From the NCBI RefSeq assembly GCF_005405925.1, contig NZ_BJHV01000001.1, forward strand, positions 186,001-250,000: 64,000 nucleotides of DNA, in the 5' to 3' direction. This document shows, in pieces, positions 9,149 to 17,408 of the stretch (its first letter is position 1; the number at the start of each line of letters is the position of its first letter). The translations under genes and the position numbers were made by a program. Source of the stretch: Streptomyces antimycoticus (lineage in GTDB: Bacteria > Actinomycetota > Actinomycetes > Streptomycetales > Streptomycetaceae). A model generated the notes under the pieces. That model worked only from the letters and a program-made list of their open reading frames with translations, was not told the DNA's origin and searched no databases.

Positions 9149-10443
9149 GCGGAGCCCTGACCATCCTCTTCGCGCCGGAGAGCGCGTACGGTCCGACCAA
9201 CAACTGCGTCGGCATAGGCGACGTACTGCGCCGACGGGGCCACCGCGTGGTGTTTGCGGCGGAGGCGTCCTGGAAGGGCAGACTCGCCCCGCTCGGCTTC
9301 GAGGAGGACCTGGTCGACCTGGCCCCACCGCCCGAAAAGCCCCAGGAGGCGGGCCAGTTCTGGAAGGACTTCGTACGGGACACCGCCCCCGAGTTCCAGA
9401 AGCCCACGATCGAACAGCTGGGCACGTGGGTCAGGCCGGTCTGGGAGGAACTGATCACCGGCGCCCGGTACTGCGAACCTCAGCTCAAGAGCATCGTCGA
9501 CCGGGTCCGCCCGGACGTGATCGTCGAGGACAACGTCGTCTGCTTCCCCGCGCTGACCACGGCGGACGTGCCCTTCGTGCGGATCGTCTCCTGCAACCCG
9601 CTGGAGATGAAGGGCGAACACGTTCCCCCGCCCTTCTCCGGGTACCCGGCCGGTGACCGCGCGGGCTGGGCCGAGTTCCGTGCCGAGTACGACCGCACGC
9701 ACCGCGAGCTCTGGGCCGAGTTCAACGCCTGGGTCGTGGACCAGGGCGCGAGGCCCCTGCCCGACCTGGAGTTCATCCACGACGGCGAGCTGAACCTGTA
9801 CGTCTACCCGGAGATCGCCGACTACGCCGAAGCCCGCCCGCTGGGCCCTGCCTGGCACCGGCTGGACTCCTCGGTCCGCGAAACCGACGAGGAGTTCACC
9901 CTGCCGCCGGAGTGGGCCGAACGGCCTGAGGGCAGCGCGCTGATCTATTTCAGCCTGGGCTCCCTCGGCTCCGCCGACGTCGGCCTCATGCGCCGGATCA
10001 TCGCCTCCCTGGCGCGCACCCCGCACCGCTACATCGTCTCCAAGGGGCCGCTGCACGACGAGATCGAGCTGCCTCCCACCATGTGGGGCGCGGAGTTCCT
10101 CCCGCAGACGCGGATCCTCCCGCTCGTCGACCTCGTCATCACCCATGGCGGCAACAACACGACCACCGAGAGCCTCCACTTCGGCAAGCCCATGATCGTG
10201 CTCCCGCTGTTCTGGGACCAGTACGACAACGCACAGCGGGTCGCCGAACTCGGCTACGGCGTCCGCCTCGACCCGTACCGCTACGCCGACGCCCAACTGC
10301 ACGGCTCCCTCGCGGAGTTGCTCGGCGACACCCGCCTGCGGCACAGGCTGACGGAAGCCTCCAGGACCATCCGGGCCCGCGACGGGCTGCGCACCGCCGC
10401 TGACCTCATCGAGCGGCGCGGCCACGAAAGGCAGGAAGCATGA
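9145..10443 (+). CDS. GT1-family glycosyltransferase (UGT/macrolide type)
   Basis: This 432-aa protein has the GT-B fold. The N-terminal acceptor domain starts ILFAPESAYGPTNNCVGIGDVLRRRGHRVV. The C-terminal nucleotide-sugar domain carries the UGT signature around His334 (THGGNNTTTES...PLFWDQYDNAQR). Relatives glycosylate or inactivate small molecules such as macrolides with UDP-sugars. It starts with a TTG inside the ATPase stop and ends in an ATGA overlap with the next lipoprotein gene. Translation is thus coupled across two different importers, an unusual place for a glycosyltransferase. It may modify the imported compound, but this is not known. Confidence 0.85.
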   Translation: MSGALTILFAPESAYGPTNNCVGIGDVLRRRGHRVVFAAEASWKGRLAPLGFEEDLVDLAPPPEKPQEAGQFWKDFVRDTAPEFQKPTIEQLGTWVRPVWEELITGARYCEPQLKSIVDRVRPDVIVEDNVVCFPALTTADVPFVRIVSCNPLEMKGEHVPPPFSGYPAGDRAGWAEFRAEYDRTHRELWAEFNAWVVDQGARPLPDLEFIHDGELNLYVYPEIADYAEARPLGPAWHRLDSSVRETDEEFTLPPEWAERPEGSALIYFSLGSLGSADVGLMRRIIASLARTPHRYIVSKGPLHDEIELPPTMWGAEFLPQTRILPLVDLVITHGGNNTTTESLHFGKPMIVLPLFWDQYDNAQRVAELGYGVRLDPYRYADAQLHGSLAELLGDTRLRHRLTEASRTIRARDGLRTAADLIERRGHERQEA

Positions 10444-11546
10444 AGCTGTCCTTACGGCTCGGCCTCGGCGTCGCCGTCCTCGCGGCGCTCTCCGCCTGCG
10501 CGGGCGGGCCCTCGTCGTCCTCCCACGGTGACTCGCGCGCCCGGGCCACACTCCAACTCGCCGTTCCCTCGGCCGTGATCGCCCCCAAGGAAGAAGTCGC
10601 CACCTATGCGGTGGGCGACGCCGAGGGCTATCTGGCCGAGGAGAAGCTGAAAGTCGACGTGATCAACACCGACGGGTCGGTGGCAGCGGTCCAGGCCGTC
10701 GCCTCGGGCAGCGCCGACATCGCGCCGGCCGACGCGGGAGCCATCCTCGCCGCACGGGAGAAGGGCGTCCCGGTGAAGGTCATCGGGGGCCTGGTACGGA
10801 ACTGGCCGTGGCGCATGGCCGTCCGGCCCGGCAGTGAGATCAGGAGCCCGGCTGACCTCAAGGGCAAGAAGATCGGGGTCATCAGCCTCGCCTCCGGCTC
10901 GGCCATCTACGCCCGCGCGTACGCGAGCGACGCCGGACTGGACGCGGCCAAGGACGTGGACCTGCTGCCGGTCGGCGTGGGGGCGCAGGCCCTGGCCGCT
11001 CTGGAGAACGGCAGGGTCGACGTTCTCGCCCTGTACACCCAGGCGTACACCACCATCGAGAACACGGGCACCGAGCTGCGCTATCTCGACAACTCCGATG
11101 CGTTCGACGGCATCCGCTCCCTGACCTACACGGTGACCGAGAAGACCCTGAAGGAGAAGAAGGACGTGCTGACGCGCTACTTGCGCGCCTCCTACAAGGC
11201 ACTGCTCTTCTCCGCCGTCAACCCCGAGGCCGCGATGCGCGACGGCTACCAGGCCTTCCCTCAGCTGCTGACCGGCAAGAAGGCCGACGACCGTATCGCC
11301 GACGACACCAGGACCCTCGAGGCGTGGATCGAGACCGCGGTCCCCGCCACCGGTGAGCCCGAGAACTTCAAGGACTGGGGTGCGATCGCCGACGTGGAGT
11401 GGGACAAGACGGTCGCCTACACCAGGACGGCCGGCCAGATCACCGAGGACGTCCCGATCCCGGAGCTCTGGGACGGCAGCCTGCTGGGGGGCGCGAACGA
11501 CTTCGACCCGGCGGCCGTGATCGCGAAGGCGAAGGCCGCCGGGTGA
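10440..11546 (+). CDS. NMT1/SsuA-type ABC transporter substrate-binding lipoprotein
   Basis: This 368-aa lipoprotein has a short signal peptide and lipobox LSAC (Cys20). It is a solute receptor of the NMT1/THI5, SsuA/TauA class, which serves importers for sulfonates, nitrate, pyrimidine precursors or related small anions. Class features include EGYLAEEKLKVDVINTDGS, VASGSADIAPADAGAILAA and the LKGKKIGVISLASGSAIY hinge region. ATGA overlap with the glycosyltransferase stop. The matching ATPase and permease follow immediately. Confidence 0.88.
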   Translation: MKLSLRLGLGVAVLAALSACAGGPSSSSHGDSRARATLQLAVPSAVIAPKEEVATYAVGDAEGYLAEEKLKVDVINTDGSVAAVQAVASGSADIAPADAGAILAAREKGVPVKVIGGLVRNWPWRMAVRPGSEIRSPADLKGKKIGVISLASGSAIYARAYASDAGLDAAKDVDLLPVGVGAQALAALENGRVDVLALYTQAYTTIENTGTELRYLDNSDAFDGIRSLTYTVTEKTLKEKKDVLTRYLRASYKALLFSAVNPEAAMRDGYQAFPQLLTGKKADDRIADDTRTLEAWIETAVPATGEPENFKDWGAIADVEWDKTVAYTRTAGQITEDVPIPELWDGSLLGGANDFDPAAVIAKAKAAG

Positions 11547-11582
11547 CGCGGGAAGGCGGGGAGAAAGGGAGAGCGGGGAGCC

Positions 11583-12365
11583 ATGGACGAAAACCGCTGG
11601 ATCGAAGTCACCGGACTGCACAAGACCTACCGGCCGCGCAGGTCCGAGCCGACCCACGCGCTCTCGGACGTCACCTTCACGGTCCGACGCGGAGAGTTCC
11701 TGTCGGTCGTCGGCCCGTCGGGGTGCGGTAAGACCACCCTGCTCAAGATCCTCGCCGGGATCGTCGCCAGGAGCCAGGGGACGGTCCGCGTCGCCGGCCG
11801 CGATGTGACGGGGCCGCTGCCCGAGGTGGGCATGGTCTTCCAGACGCCGATCCTCCTGCCCTGGCGCACCGTGTTGCAGAACGTGATGGTGCCCGTGGAG
11901 GTACGGAAGCTCGACGCCTCGGTGTACCGGGAGCGGGCCGAGCGGCTGCTCGCGATGGTCGGCCTCGACGGCTTCGAGGGCAGGCACCCGCATGAGCTGA
12001 GCGGCGGGATGAAGCAGCGCGCCGGAATCTGCCGGGCTCTGGTGCACGACCCGGCCGTGCTGCTGATGGACGAGCCCTTCGGCGCACTCGACGCCCTGAC
12101 CCGCGAGTCGTTGAACGTCGAGTTGCTGAGGATCTGGCGGGCGAGCGGCCAGACCGTCGTGTTCGTCACCCACTCCATCCCCGAGGCGGTCTTCCTCTCC
12201 GACCGGGTCGTGGTTCTCAGCCCCCGCCCCGGCCGCATAGCCGAGATCGTCGACATCGGGCTCGAACGCCCGCGCACACTCGGCGCGATGGCCTCGGACC
12301 GCGCCGGAGTCTTCATCGAGCGGGTCCGCAGGCATATCAACGCCACCTGGGTGATCGACTCATGA
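11583..12365 (+). CDS. ABC transporter ATP-binding protein, SsuB/TauB-like
   Basis: This 260-aa ATPase has Walker A GPSGCGKT (44-51), signature LSGGM (139-143), Walker B LLMDEP (160-165) and the switch histidine in FVTHSIPEA. The SGGMKQRAGICRAL wording is diagnostic for the nitrate/sulfonate/taurine subgroup. The ATG follows a purine-rich GGAGAGCGGGGAG ribosome-binding site. It ends in an ATGA overlap with its permease. Confidence 0.9.
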   Translation: MDENRWIEVTGLHKTYRPRRSEPTHALSDVTFTVRRGEFLSVVGPSGCGKTTLLKILAGIVARSQGTVRVAGRDVTGPLPEVGMVFQTPILLPWRTVLQNVMVPVEVRKLDASVYRERAERLLAMVGLDGFEGRHPHELSGGMKQRAGICRALVHDPAVLLMDEPFGALDALTRESLNVELLRIWRASGQTVVFVTHSIPEAVFLSDRVVVLSPRPGRIAEIVDIGLERPRTLGAMASDRAGVFIERVRRHINATWVIDS

Positions 12366-13171
12366 AACGACTGGGCAAGCGGCGGCTCCGCGTGGACCTG
12401 CGAGAGCGCCCCGAGATGCTGCTGGTTCCCGCCGTCTTCGTCGTCACCATGCTGGCCTGGGAGTTCGCGGTCCCCGCCTTCGGTATCGACGACTACGTGC
12501 TGCCGCGCCCCTCGCAGATCTGCGACGCCCTCCGCACGCAGCTGGCGGACCCGTTGTTCTGGGGACATCTGAAGGTGACGGTCCTGGAGGCGCTGTACGG
12601 CTTTCTGCTCGGAGTGGCGGCGGCGCTGGTGCTGGGCACCGCGATCTCCCAGGTGCGGCTGGTCGAGCGCACCTTCATGCCGTATGTCGTCGCCTTCCAG
12701 ACGGTGCCCAAGGTGGCGCTCGCGCCGCTGTTCGTCCTCTGGTTCGGCTTCGGCATGACGAGCAAGGTCGTCATGGCGGCGGTGATCTCGTTCTTCCCCG
12801 TGCTGGTCAACGTGATCGAGGGGCTGCGTTCGGCCGACGCCGACCGGATCCAGATGCTCACGGTGTTCGGCGCCGGCAGGTTCCAGGTGTTCCGGATGGT
12901 GCGGCTGCCGAGCGCGCTCCCCTTCCTCTTCGCCGGCCTGGACATCGGGATCGTCTTCTCAATCCTCGGCGCCGTCGTCGGCGAGTTCATCGGCGCGAAG
13001 GAGGGCCTGGGATACCTCCTGCTGCAGACCAACTACAACTTCGACATCGCCGGGATGTTCGCGGTGCTGGTGGTGCTCTCCGTACTGGGGCTGATCGCCC
13101 ACTTCATCATCCGGTTCGCCCAGAAGCGGCTCGTCTTCTGGGCCGAGGAGAACCGGGTGATCGGCGCATGA
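12362..13171 (+). CDS. ABC transporter permease, SsuC/TauC-like
   Basis: This 269-aa membrane protein has six predicted helices, the N-terminal PRPSQICDALRTQL segment and the MPYVVAFQTVPKVALAPLFVLWFG core that marks SsuC/TauC/ThiX-type permeases. The ATPase-coupling loop is around residue 175 (FRMVRLPSALPFLFAGL). It completes the second importer of the operon. The hydantoinase-like gene follows 32 bases later. Confidence 0.9.
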   Translation: MKRLGKRRLRVDLRERPEMLLVPAVFVVTMLAWEFAVPAFGIDDYVLPRPSQICDALRTQLADPLFWGHLKVTVLEALYGFLLGVAAALVLGTAISQVRLVERTFMPYVVAFQTVPKVALAPLFVLWFGFGMTSKVVMAAVISFFPVLVNVIEGLRSADADRIQMLTVFGAGRFQVFRMVRLPSALPFLFAGLDIGIVFSILGAVVGEFIGAKEGLGYLLLQTNYNFDIAGMFAVLVVLSVLGLIAHFIIRFAQKRLVFWAEENRVIGA

Positions 13172-13203
13172 CGAGCTGAGGACGACAGCGACAGGAGGCC
13201 CGC

Positions 13204-14673
13204 ATGACCGCATACGACCTGGTGGTGAAGAACGCCCGTGTCGTCACCCACGACCACGATGACGCGCGCCCCGCGGACATCGCCATCAGCGGAGGCCGGA
13301 TCGCCGCCGTGGCCTCCGGCATCGCCGTGGAAGGCGCCCGTCGGGTGGTCGACGCCGGCGGCAGGCTGGCGTTCCCCGGTGTCGTCGACGCCCACCAGCA
13401 CTGGGGGATCTACCACCCGCTGCCCGAGGACGCGGCCACCGAGAGCCGCGCGTGCGCACAGGGAGGCGTCACCAGCGCCCTGACCTATACCCGGACCGGC
13501 CGCTACTACCTCAACAAGGCCGGTGCGTACGCCGACTTCTTCCCCGAGGTGCTGGCCGCCGCTTCCGGCCGCGCCCATGTCGACTACGGCTTCCATCTCG
13601 CGCCGATCTCGCGCGCTCACCTCGACGAGATTCCCGACCTGATCGAGCGGTTCGGCGTCACCTCGTTCAAGGTCTTCATGTTCTACGGCAGCCACGGCCT
13701 CCACGGCAGGTCGGCCGACCAGAACGCGTTCCTGATGCTCCCCGAGGACGAGCGGTACGACTACGCGCACTTCGAGTTCGTCATGCGCGGGGTGCAGGCC
13801 GCCCGTGAGCGGTTCCCCGACCTCGCCGACGAGATCTCCCTCTCCCTGCACTGCGAGACCGCCGAGATCATGACCGCGTACACCAGGCTGGTCGAGGAGG
13901 CGGGAGACCTGACCGGGCTCGCCGCCTACAGCGCCTCCCGGCCGCAGCACTCCGAGGGCCTCGCGGTCGCCGTCGCCTCCTACCTGGCGCACGAGACCGG
14001 ACTGCCCACGATCAACCTGCTGCACCTGTCGTCCCGCAAGGCGGTCGACGCGGCCGTGCGGATGAGCCGGGCGTTCCCGCACATCGACTTCCGCCGTGAG
14101 GTGACCGTCGGGCATCTGCTCGCCGACATCACCACCGCACACGGCCTCGGCGGCAAGGTCAACCCGCCGCTGCGGCCCCGCGACGACGTCGAGGCGCTCT
14201 GGGAGTACATGCTCGACGGCACCGTCGACTGGGTCGTCAGCGACCACGCGTGCTGCCGCGAGGAGGTGAAGTTCGGCGTGCCCGAGGACGACGTCTTCCT
14301 CGCCAAGGCCGGCTTCGGCGGCGCCGAGTACCTCCTCCCCGGCCTGCTCACCGAGGGAACGAAACGCGGCCTGCCGCTGGGCCGGATCGCCGCGCTGACC
14401 TCCTGGAACCCGGCCCGGCGCTACGGGCTGCGCGCCAAGGGCAGCCTGGCCCCCGGCTTCGACGCCGACATCGCCCTGGTCGACCCGGGCCGCACCTGGA
14501 CCGTGCGCGCCGCGGAGTCGGAGTCGACGCAGCAGTACACCCCGTTCGAAGGCTTCGAGCTGACCGCCCAGGTCACCGACACCTTCCTGAGGGGCCACCA
14601 CATCCTGCAGGCGGGCAAGGTCGTCGGCCCACCCGTCGGCGCCTACCTGCGCCGTCCGACCGGCACCGCCTGA
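13204..14673 (+). CDS. hydantoinase/dihydropyrimidinase-like amidohydrolase
   Basis: This 489-aa cytoplasmic metallo-hydrolase has a full binuclear amidohydrolase site: His64-x-His66 (DAHQHWG), Lys156 for carboxylation (FKVFM), His216 (LHCE), His274 (LLHLS) and Asp347 (VSDHA). Such enzymes open cyclic amides such as hydantoins, dihydropyrimidines or dihydroorotate. The MFYGSHGLHGRS loop is unlike standard D-hydantoinases, so the substrate may be atypical. It is the last operon gene. An NMT1-type importer feeding a cyclic amidohydrolase, with a D-amino-acid lyase facing the operon, suggests a route for a cyclic amide or D-amino acid derivative (inference). Confidence 0.85.
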   Translation: MTAYDLVVKNARVVTHDHDDARPADIAISGGRIAAVASGIAVEGARRVVDAGGRLAFPGVVDAHQHWGIYHPLPEDAATESRACAQGGVTSALTYTRTGRYYLNKAGAYADFFPEVLAAASGRAHVDYGFHLAPISRAHLDEIPDLIERFGVTSFKVFMFYGSHGLHGRSADQNAFLMLPEDERYDYAHFEFVMRGVQAARERFPDLADEISLSLHCETAEIMTAYTRLVEEAGDLTGLAAYSASRPQHSEGLAVAVASYLAHETGLPTINLLHLSSRKAVDAAVRMSRAFPHIDFRREVTVGHLLADITTAHGLGGKVNPPLRPRDDVEALWEYMLDGTVDWVVSDHACCREEVKFGVPEDDVFLAKAGFGGAEYLLPGLLTEGTKRGLPLGRIAALTSWNPARRYGLRAKGSLAPGFDADIALVDPGRTWTVRAAESESTQQYTPFEGFELTAQVTDTFLRGHHILQAGKVVGPPVGAYLRRPTGTA

Positions 14674-14778
14674 GCTCGGAAACGGCAGGATTCCCGACAG
14701 CGTCGGCGCAGCGACGCCCGGGGACGCATGCGGACGGCCCAATCCTGTACGGGGAGGGGATTCCGCGTGTGGGCATGC

Positions 14779-14822
14779 CTGGGCCGGCCGGCCGTACGAC
14801 GTGGTACGGCCGGCCGGCCCAG
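14779..14822. terminator. 19-bp perfect hairpin between convergent genes
   Basis: The arms 14779-14797 and 14804-14822 are perfect reverse complements built on repeated GGCC units, separated by the loop GACGTG. It lies about 105 bp after the hydantoinase stop and 24 bp beyond the wrbA stop on the other strand. It should work in both directions. It lacks a clear U-tract, as is common for Streptomyces terminators. Confidence 0.75.
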
Positions 14823-14845
14823 GGTGGCGTTCGCCGGTGGCGGGC

Positions 14846-15466
14846 TCAGGCGGTGGCGAGGCCGGCCTTGAGGGCGGTGGTGAGGCGCACGATGCGCTCG
14901 GCCTGGACCCGGGCGGCCTCACGGGTGGTCTCGTCGACGGGGTTGCTGCCCTGGCCGTCGACGTGGGAGGTGCCGTACGGGTTGCCGTCGGCGAACTTGG
15001 CGGGGTCGGTGTAGCCGGGGGCGACGATGATGCCGCCGAAGTGATGGAAGGAGTTGTACAGGGCGAGCAGGGTGGACTCCTGGCCGCCATGGGTGGTGGC
15101 GGAGGAGGTGAAGCCGCTGTAGACCTTGTCAGCGAGCTTGCCCTCGCCCCACAGGCCGCCGAGCGTGTCGATGAACTGCTTCAGCTGCGAGGCGACGTTG
15201 CCGAAGCGGGTGGGGGAACCGAAGACCACGGCGTCGGCCCATTCGATGTCGTCCGGGGTGGCGTCGGGGATGTCGGCCGTGGCGGCGGCGTTGGCGGCCC
15301 AGGCGGGGTTGGAGTCGATCGCGGCCTGCGGTGCCAGTTCGGCCGCCTTGAGCAGGCGGACCTCGGCACCGGCCTTCTCCGCTTGCTGGGCTATCTGCTT
15401 GCTGATCTCGGCGATCGTGCCAGTGGAGGAGTAGTAGACGACGGCTACCTTGATCGGGGCGCTCAC
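14846..15466 (-). CDS. wrbA: NAD(P)H:quinone oxidoreductase, WrbA type
   Basis: This 206-aa flavodoxin-fold protein reduces quinones by two electrons with FMN and NAD(P)H. The FMN phosphate loop is YYSSTGTI (11-18). GSPTRFGNVASQLKQFID and GGQESTLLALYNSFHHFGG are hallmark WrbA segments. The GTG start at 15464-15466 gives the normal family length and has CGGAG upstream. In-frame ATGs at 15520 and 15535 would add an unusual polar N-terminus. It is divergent from pirin, and both are commonly linked to redox or quinone stress. Confidence 0.88.
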   Translation of the reverse strand: MSAPIKVAVVYYSSTGTIAEISKQIAQQAEKAGAEVRLLKAAELAPQAAIDSNPAWAANAAATADIPDATPDDIEWADAVVFGSPTRFGNVASQLKQFIDTLGGLWGEGKLADKVYSGFTSSATTHGGQESTLLALYNSFHHFGGIIVAPGYTDPAKFADGNPYGTSHVDGQGSNPVDETTREAARVQAERIVRLTTALKAGLATA

Positions 15467-15567
15467 GGTGGTGGTCTCCGTTCCGTTGGAGTCGTTCGTG
15501 CGATTGCGGCTGAAGATGCCCATGGCGGATTTCATCCTTGTTGGTCCGTGCCCGCCGACGGGGGCAC

Positions 15568-15656
15568 TAGTTGAACCGTAAACCATATGGAGGGCGATCA
15601 GCACCCCACTGGCGACGGGAATGATTCGGCTCGCGATGTTGTATAACGTTCAACTA
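15568..15656. promoter_or_regulatory. paired TAGTTGAAC / GTTCAACTA operator-like sites
   Basis: The 9-mer TAGTTGAAC (15568-15576) and its exact reverse complement GTTCAACTA (15648-15656) sit one near each gene of the divergent wrbA-pirin pair. The right copy is part of a longer imperfect palindrome around AACGTT. Palindromes of this TTGAAC...GTTCAA type are typical of MarR or HxlR redox regulators. No such regulator gene is adjacent, so it would be encoded elsewhere. Confidence 0.45.
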
Positions 15657-15703
15657 CATCACCGGTCGACACCCCCGGCCGCACGGACAGAAAGGACACC
15701 ACC

Positions 15704-16465
15704 ATGGCCTCCCTGCTCGACATCCGGCGCGCCAACGAGCGTTTCCACACCCGCGCCGGCTGGCTCGACTCCCACCACTCCTTCTCCTTCTCGCGCCACT
15801 GGGACCCCAAGAACACCCATTTCGGACTTCTACTGGTCTCCAATGACGACGTCGTCGCCCCCGGCACCGGCTTCGAGACCCACCCCCACCAGGACATGGA
15901 GATCATCACCTGGGTGCTCGACGGCGGCCTCGTCCACCAGGACTCCGAGGGCCACAACGGGGTGATCTACCCCGGCCTCGCCCAGCGGATGAGCGCCGGC
16001 ACCGGCATCCTCCACAGCGAGAAGAACGACTCCTGGACCCTTACCGGCCAGCCCGAGCACGACGACCCCGTCCACTTCATCCAGATGTGGACCATCCCCG
16101 ACGAGTCCGGTATCCGGCCCGGCTACGAGCAGCTCGACATCAACGACGAGCTCGCTCTGGGCGGCTGGGCCACGCTCGCCTCCGGCATGCCCGGGCACAG
16201 CAACCAGCGGGCGATCGGCATCCGGCAGAAGCATGCCGCCCTGCACGTCGCCCGCATCCGCCCCGCCGAGACCCTGGAGATCGTCACCGCTCCCTTCGTC
16301 CACCTCTTCGTCGCGCGCGGCAGCGCCGAGCTGGAGGGCGCGGGGGCACTGGCCACCGGCGACGCGGTCCGTGTCACCGGCGCGGAGGGCCAGCGCGTCA
16401 CTGGCGGCCCCGACGGTGCCGAGGTGCTCATGTGGGAGATGAACGCCGCCATCTCCACGGCCTGA
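15704..16465 (+). CDS. pirin family protein
   Basis: This 253-aa bicupin has the pirin metal ligands His60 and His62 (ETHPHQDME), His104 and Glu106 (LHSEKN), spaced as in human pirin. Bacterial pirins act as quercetinases or as redox-sensitive modulators; which applies here is unknown. A strong AAAGGA site precedes the ATG. The 3' side is about 45 bp from an IS5-family insertion. Confidence 0.88.
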   Translation: MASLLDIRRANERFHTRAGWLDSHHSFSFSRHWDPKNTHFGLLLVSNDDVVAPGTGFETHPHQDMEIITWVLDGGLVHQDSEGHNGVIYPGLAQRMSAGTGILHSEKNDSWTLTGQPEHDDPVHFIQMWTIPDESGIRPGYEQLDINDELALGGWATLASGMPGHSNQRAIGIRQKHAALHVARIRPAETLEIVTAPFVHLFVARGSAELEGAGALATGDAVRVTGAEGQRVTGGPDGAEVLMWEMNAAISTA

Positions 16466-16510
16466 GCCCAGCTCCTCGGGCCTCCCGTCACCCCGCGAGC
16501 CCGCCGCTGG

Positions 16511-17408
16511 CTAGGATCTGTCGTCAAATGTCACGCCCACATCAGCAGCGATGCGAGGGTGATGGCCGCTTGGTAGGACTCGGCGGTCTTGTCATAGCGG
16601 GTGGCGATGCCGCGCCACTGCTTGAGGCGGTTGAAGCACCGTTCGACGACGTTGCGCCGCTTGTAGACGTGCTTGTCGAAGGCCGGCGGACGTCCGCCAC
16701 GGCTGCCGCGTCGGAGCCGGTTGCGGATCTGGTCGGACCGTTCCGGGATGGTGTGCCGGATGTTCCGTTGCCGCAGCCAGGTGCGTATGGCCTTGGAGCT
16801 GTAGCCCTTGTCGCCGATGACGTGGCCGGGGCGGACCCGGGGCCGCCCCGGTCCCAGCCGGGGCACCCGGATCGCCTTCATCACGGCGGTGAACTGGGTG
16901 CAGTCGTTGGTGTTCCCGCCGGTGACGGTGAAGGCGAGCGGTCGCCCCACAGCGTCGCAGGCCAGGTGGATCTTGCTGGTCAGGCCGCCTCTGGACCGGC
17001 CGAGTCCCGGGGCGCAAAGCCCCCTTTTCGCGCCCCGGCCGCGTGCTGGTGGGCCCGGACAATCGTGGAGTCGACCGACACCAGCCACTCGATGTCCCCG
17101 GCCGCGTCGGCCCTGGCCTGGGCGGCCCGGAGCATCCGCTCGAAGGTGCCGTCCTTGGCCCACCGGCGGAAGCGGGTGTGCAGCGTGGCCCAGGAACCGT
17201 ACCGCTCGGGCACATCCCGCCAGGCCGTACCGGTCCGGAACTTCCACACGATCCCGTTGAGGACCGTCCGGTCGTCCAGCCGCCTGCGGCCCCGCTCGGA
17301 CCGGGGCAGCAACGGCTGCACGAAGGCCCACTCGGCATCGGACAGTTCATGGCGACGTATCACCCGACCATGATCCCCGACCGAAGATCATTTGACGACA
17401 GATCCTAG
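16511..17408. mobile_element. IS5-family insertion sequence (IS427-like), apparently complete
   Basis: The element is about 0.9 kb and is bounded by perfect 20-bp inverted ends, 16511-16530 and 17389-17408, reading CTAGGATCTGTCGTCAAATG inward from the left. The outer CTAG is palindromic and may itself be the target duplication. A two-frame DDE transposase fills the interior. The right end coincides with the stop codon of the neighbouring ABC permease gene. Confidence 0.88.
16531..17363 (-). CDS. IS5-family transposase, two frames joined by -1 frameshift
   Basis: The first frame (17363 down to about 17010) encodes the N-terminal DUF4096-type domain (RHELSDAEWAFVQPLLP) and the first catalytic Asp (LVSVDSTIVRAHQ). 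The second frame encodes GRSRGGLTSKIHLACD, the second Asp (GDKGYSSKAIR) and the Glu (VVERCFNRLKQW). They join by a -1 shift at a run of four A and five G at about 17018-17026 on the coding strand. Such A/G runs act as programmed slip sites in IS427-group elements. A missing G, as seen elsewhere in this window, would look the same. Either way the element may be active. Confidence 0.85.

Noticed and set aside
13452..14000. Additional plus-strand frames inside the hydantoinase, phn and GntR genes
   Set aside because: These are alternate-frame readings of conserved genes with Arg/Pro-rich composition and no domains.
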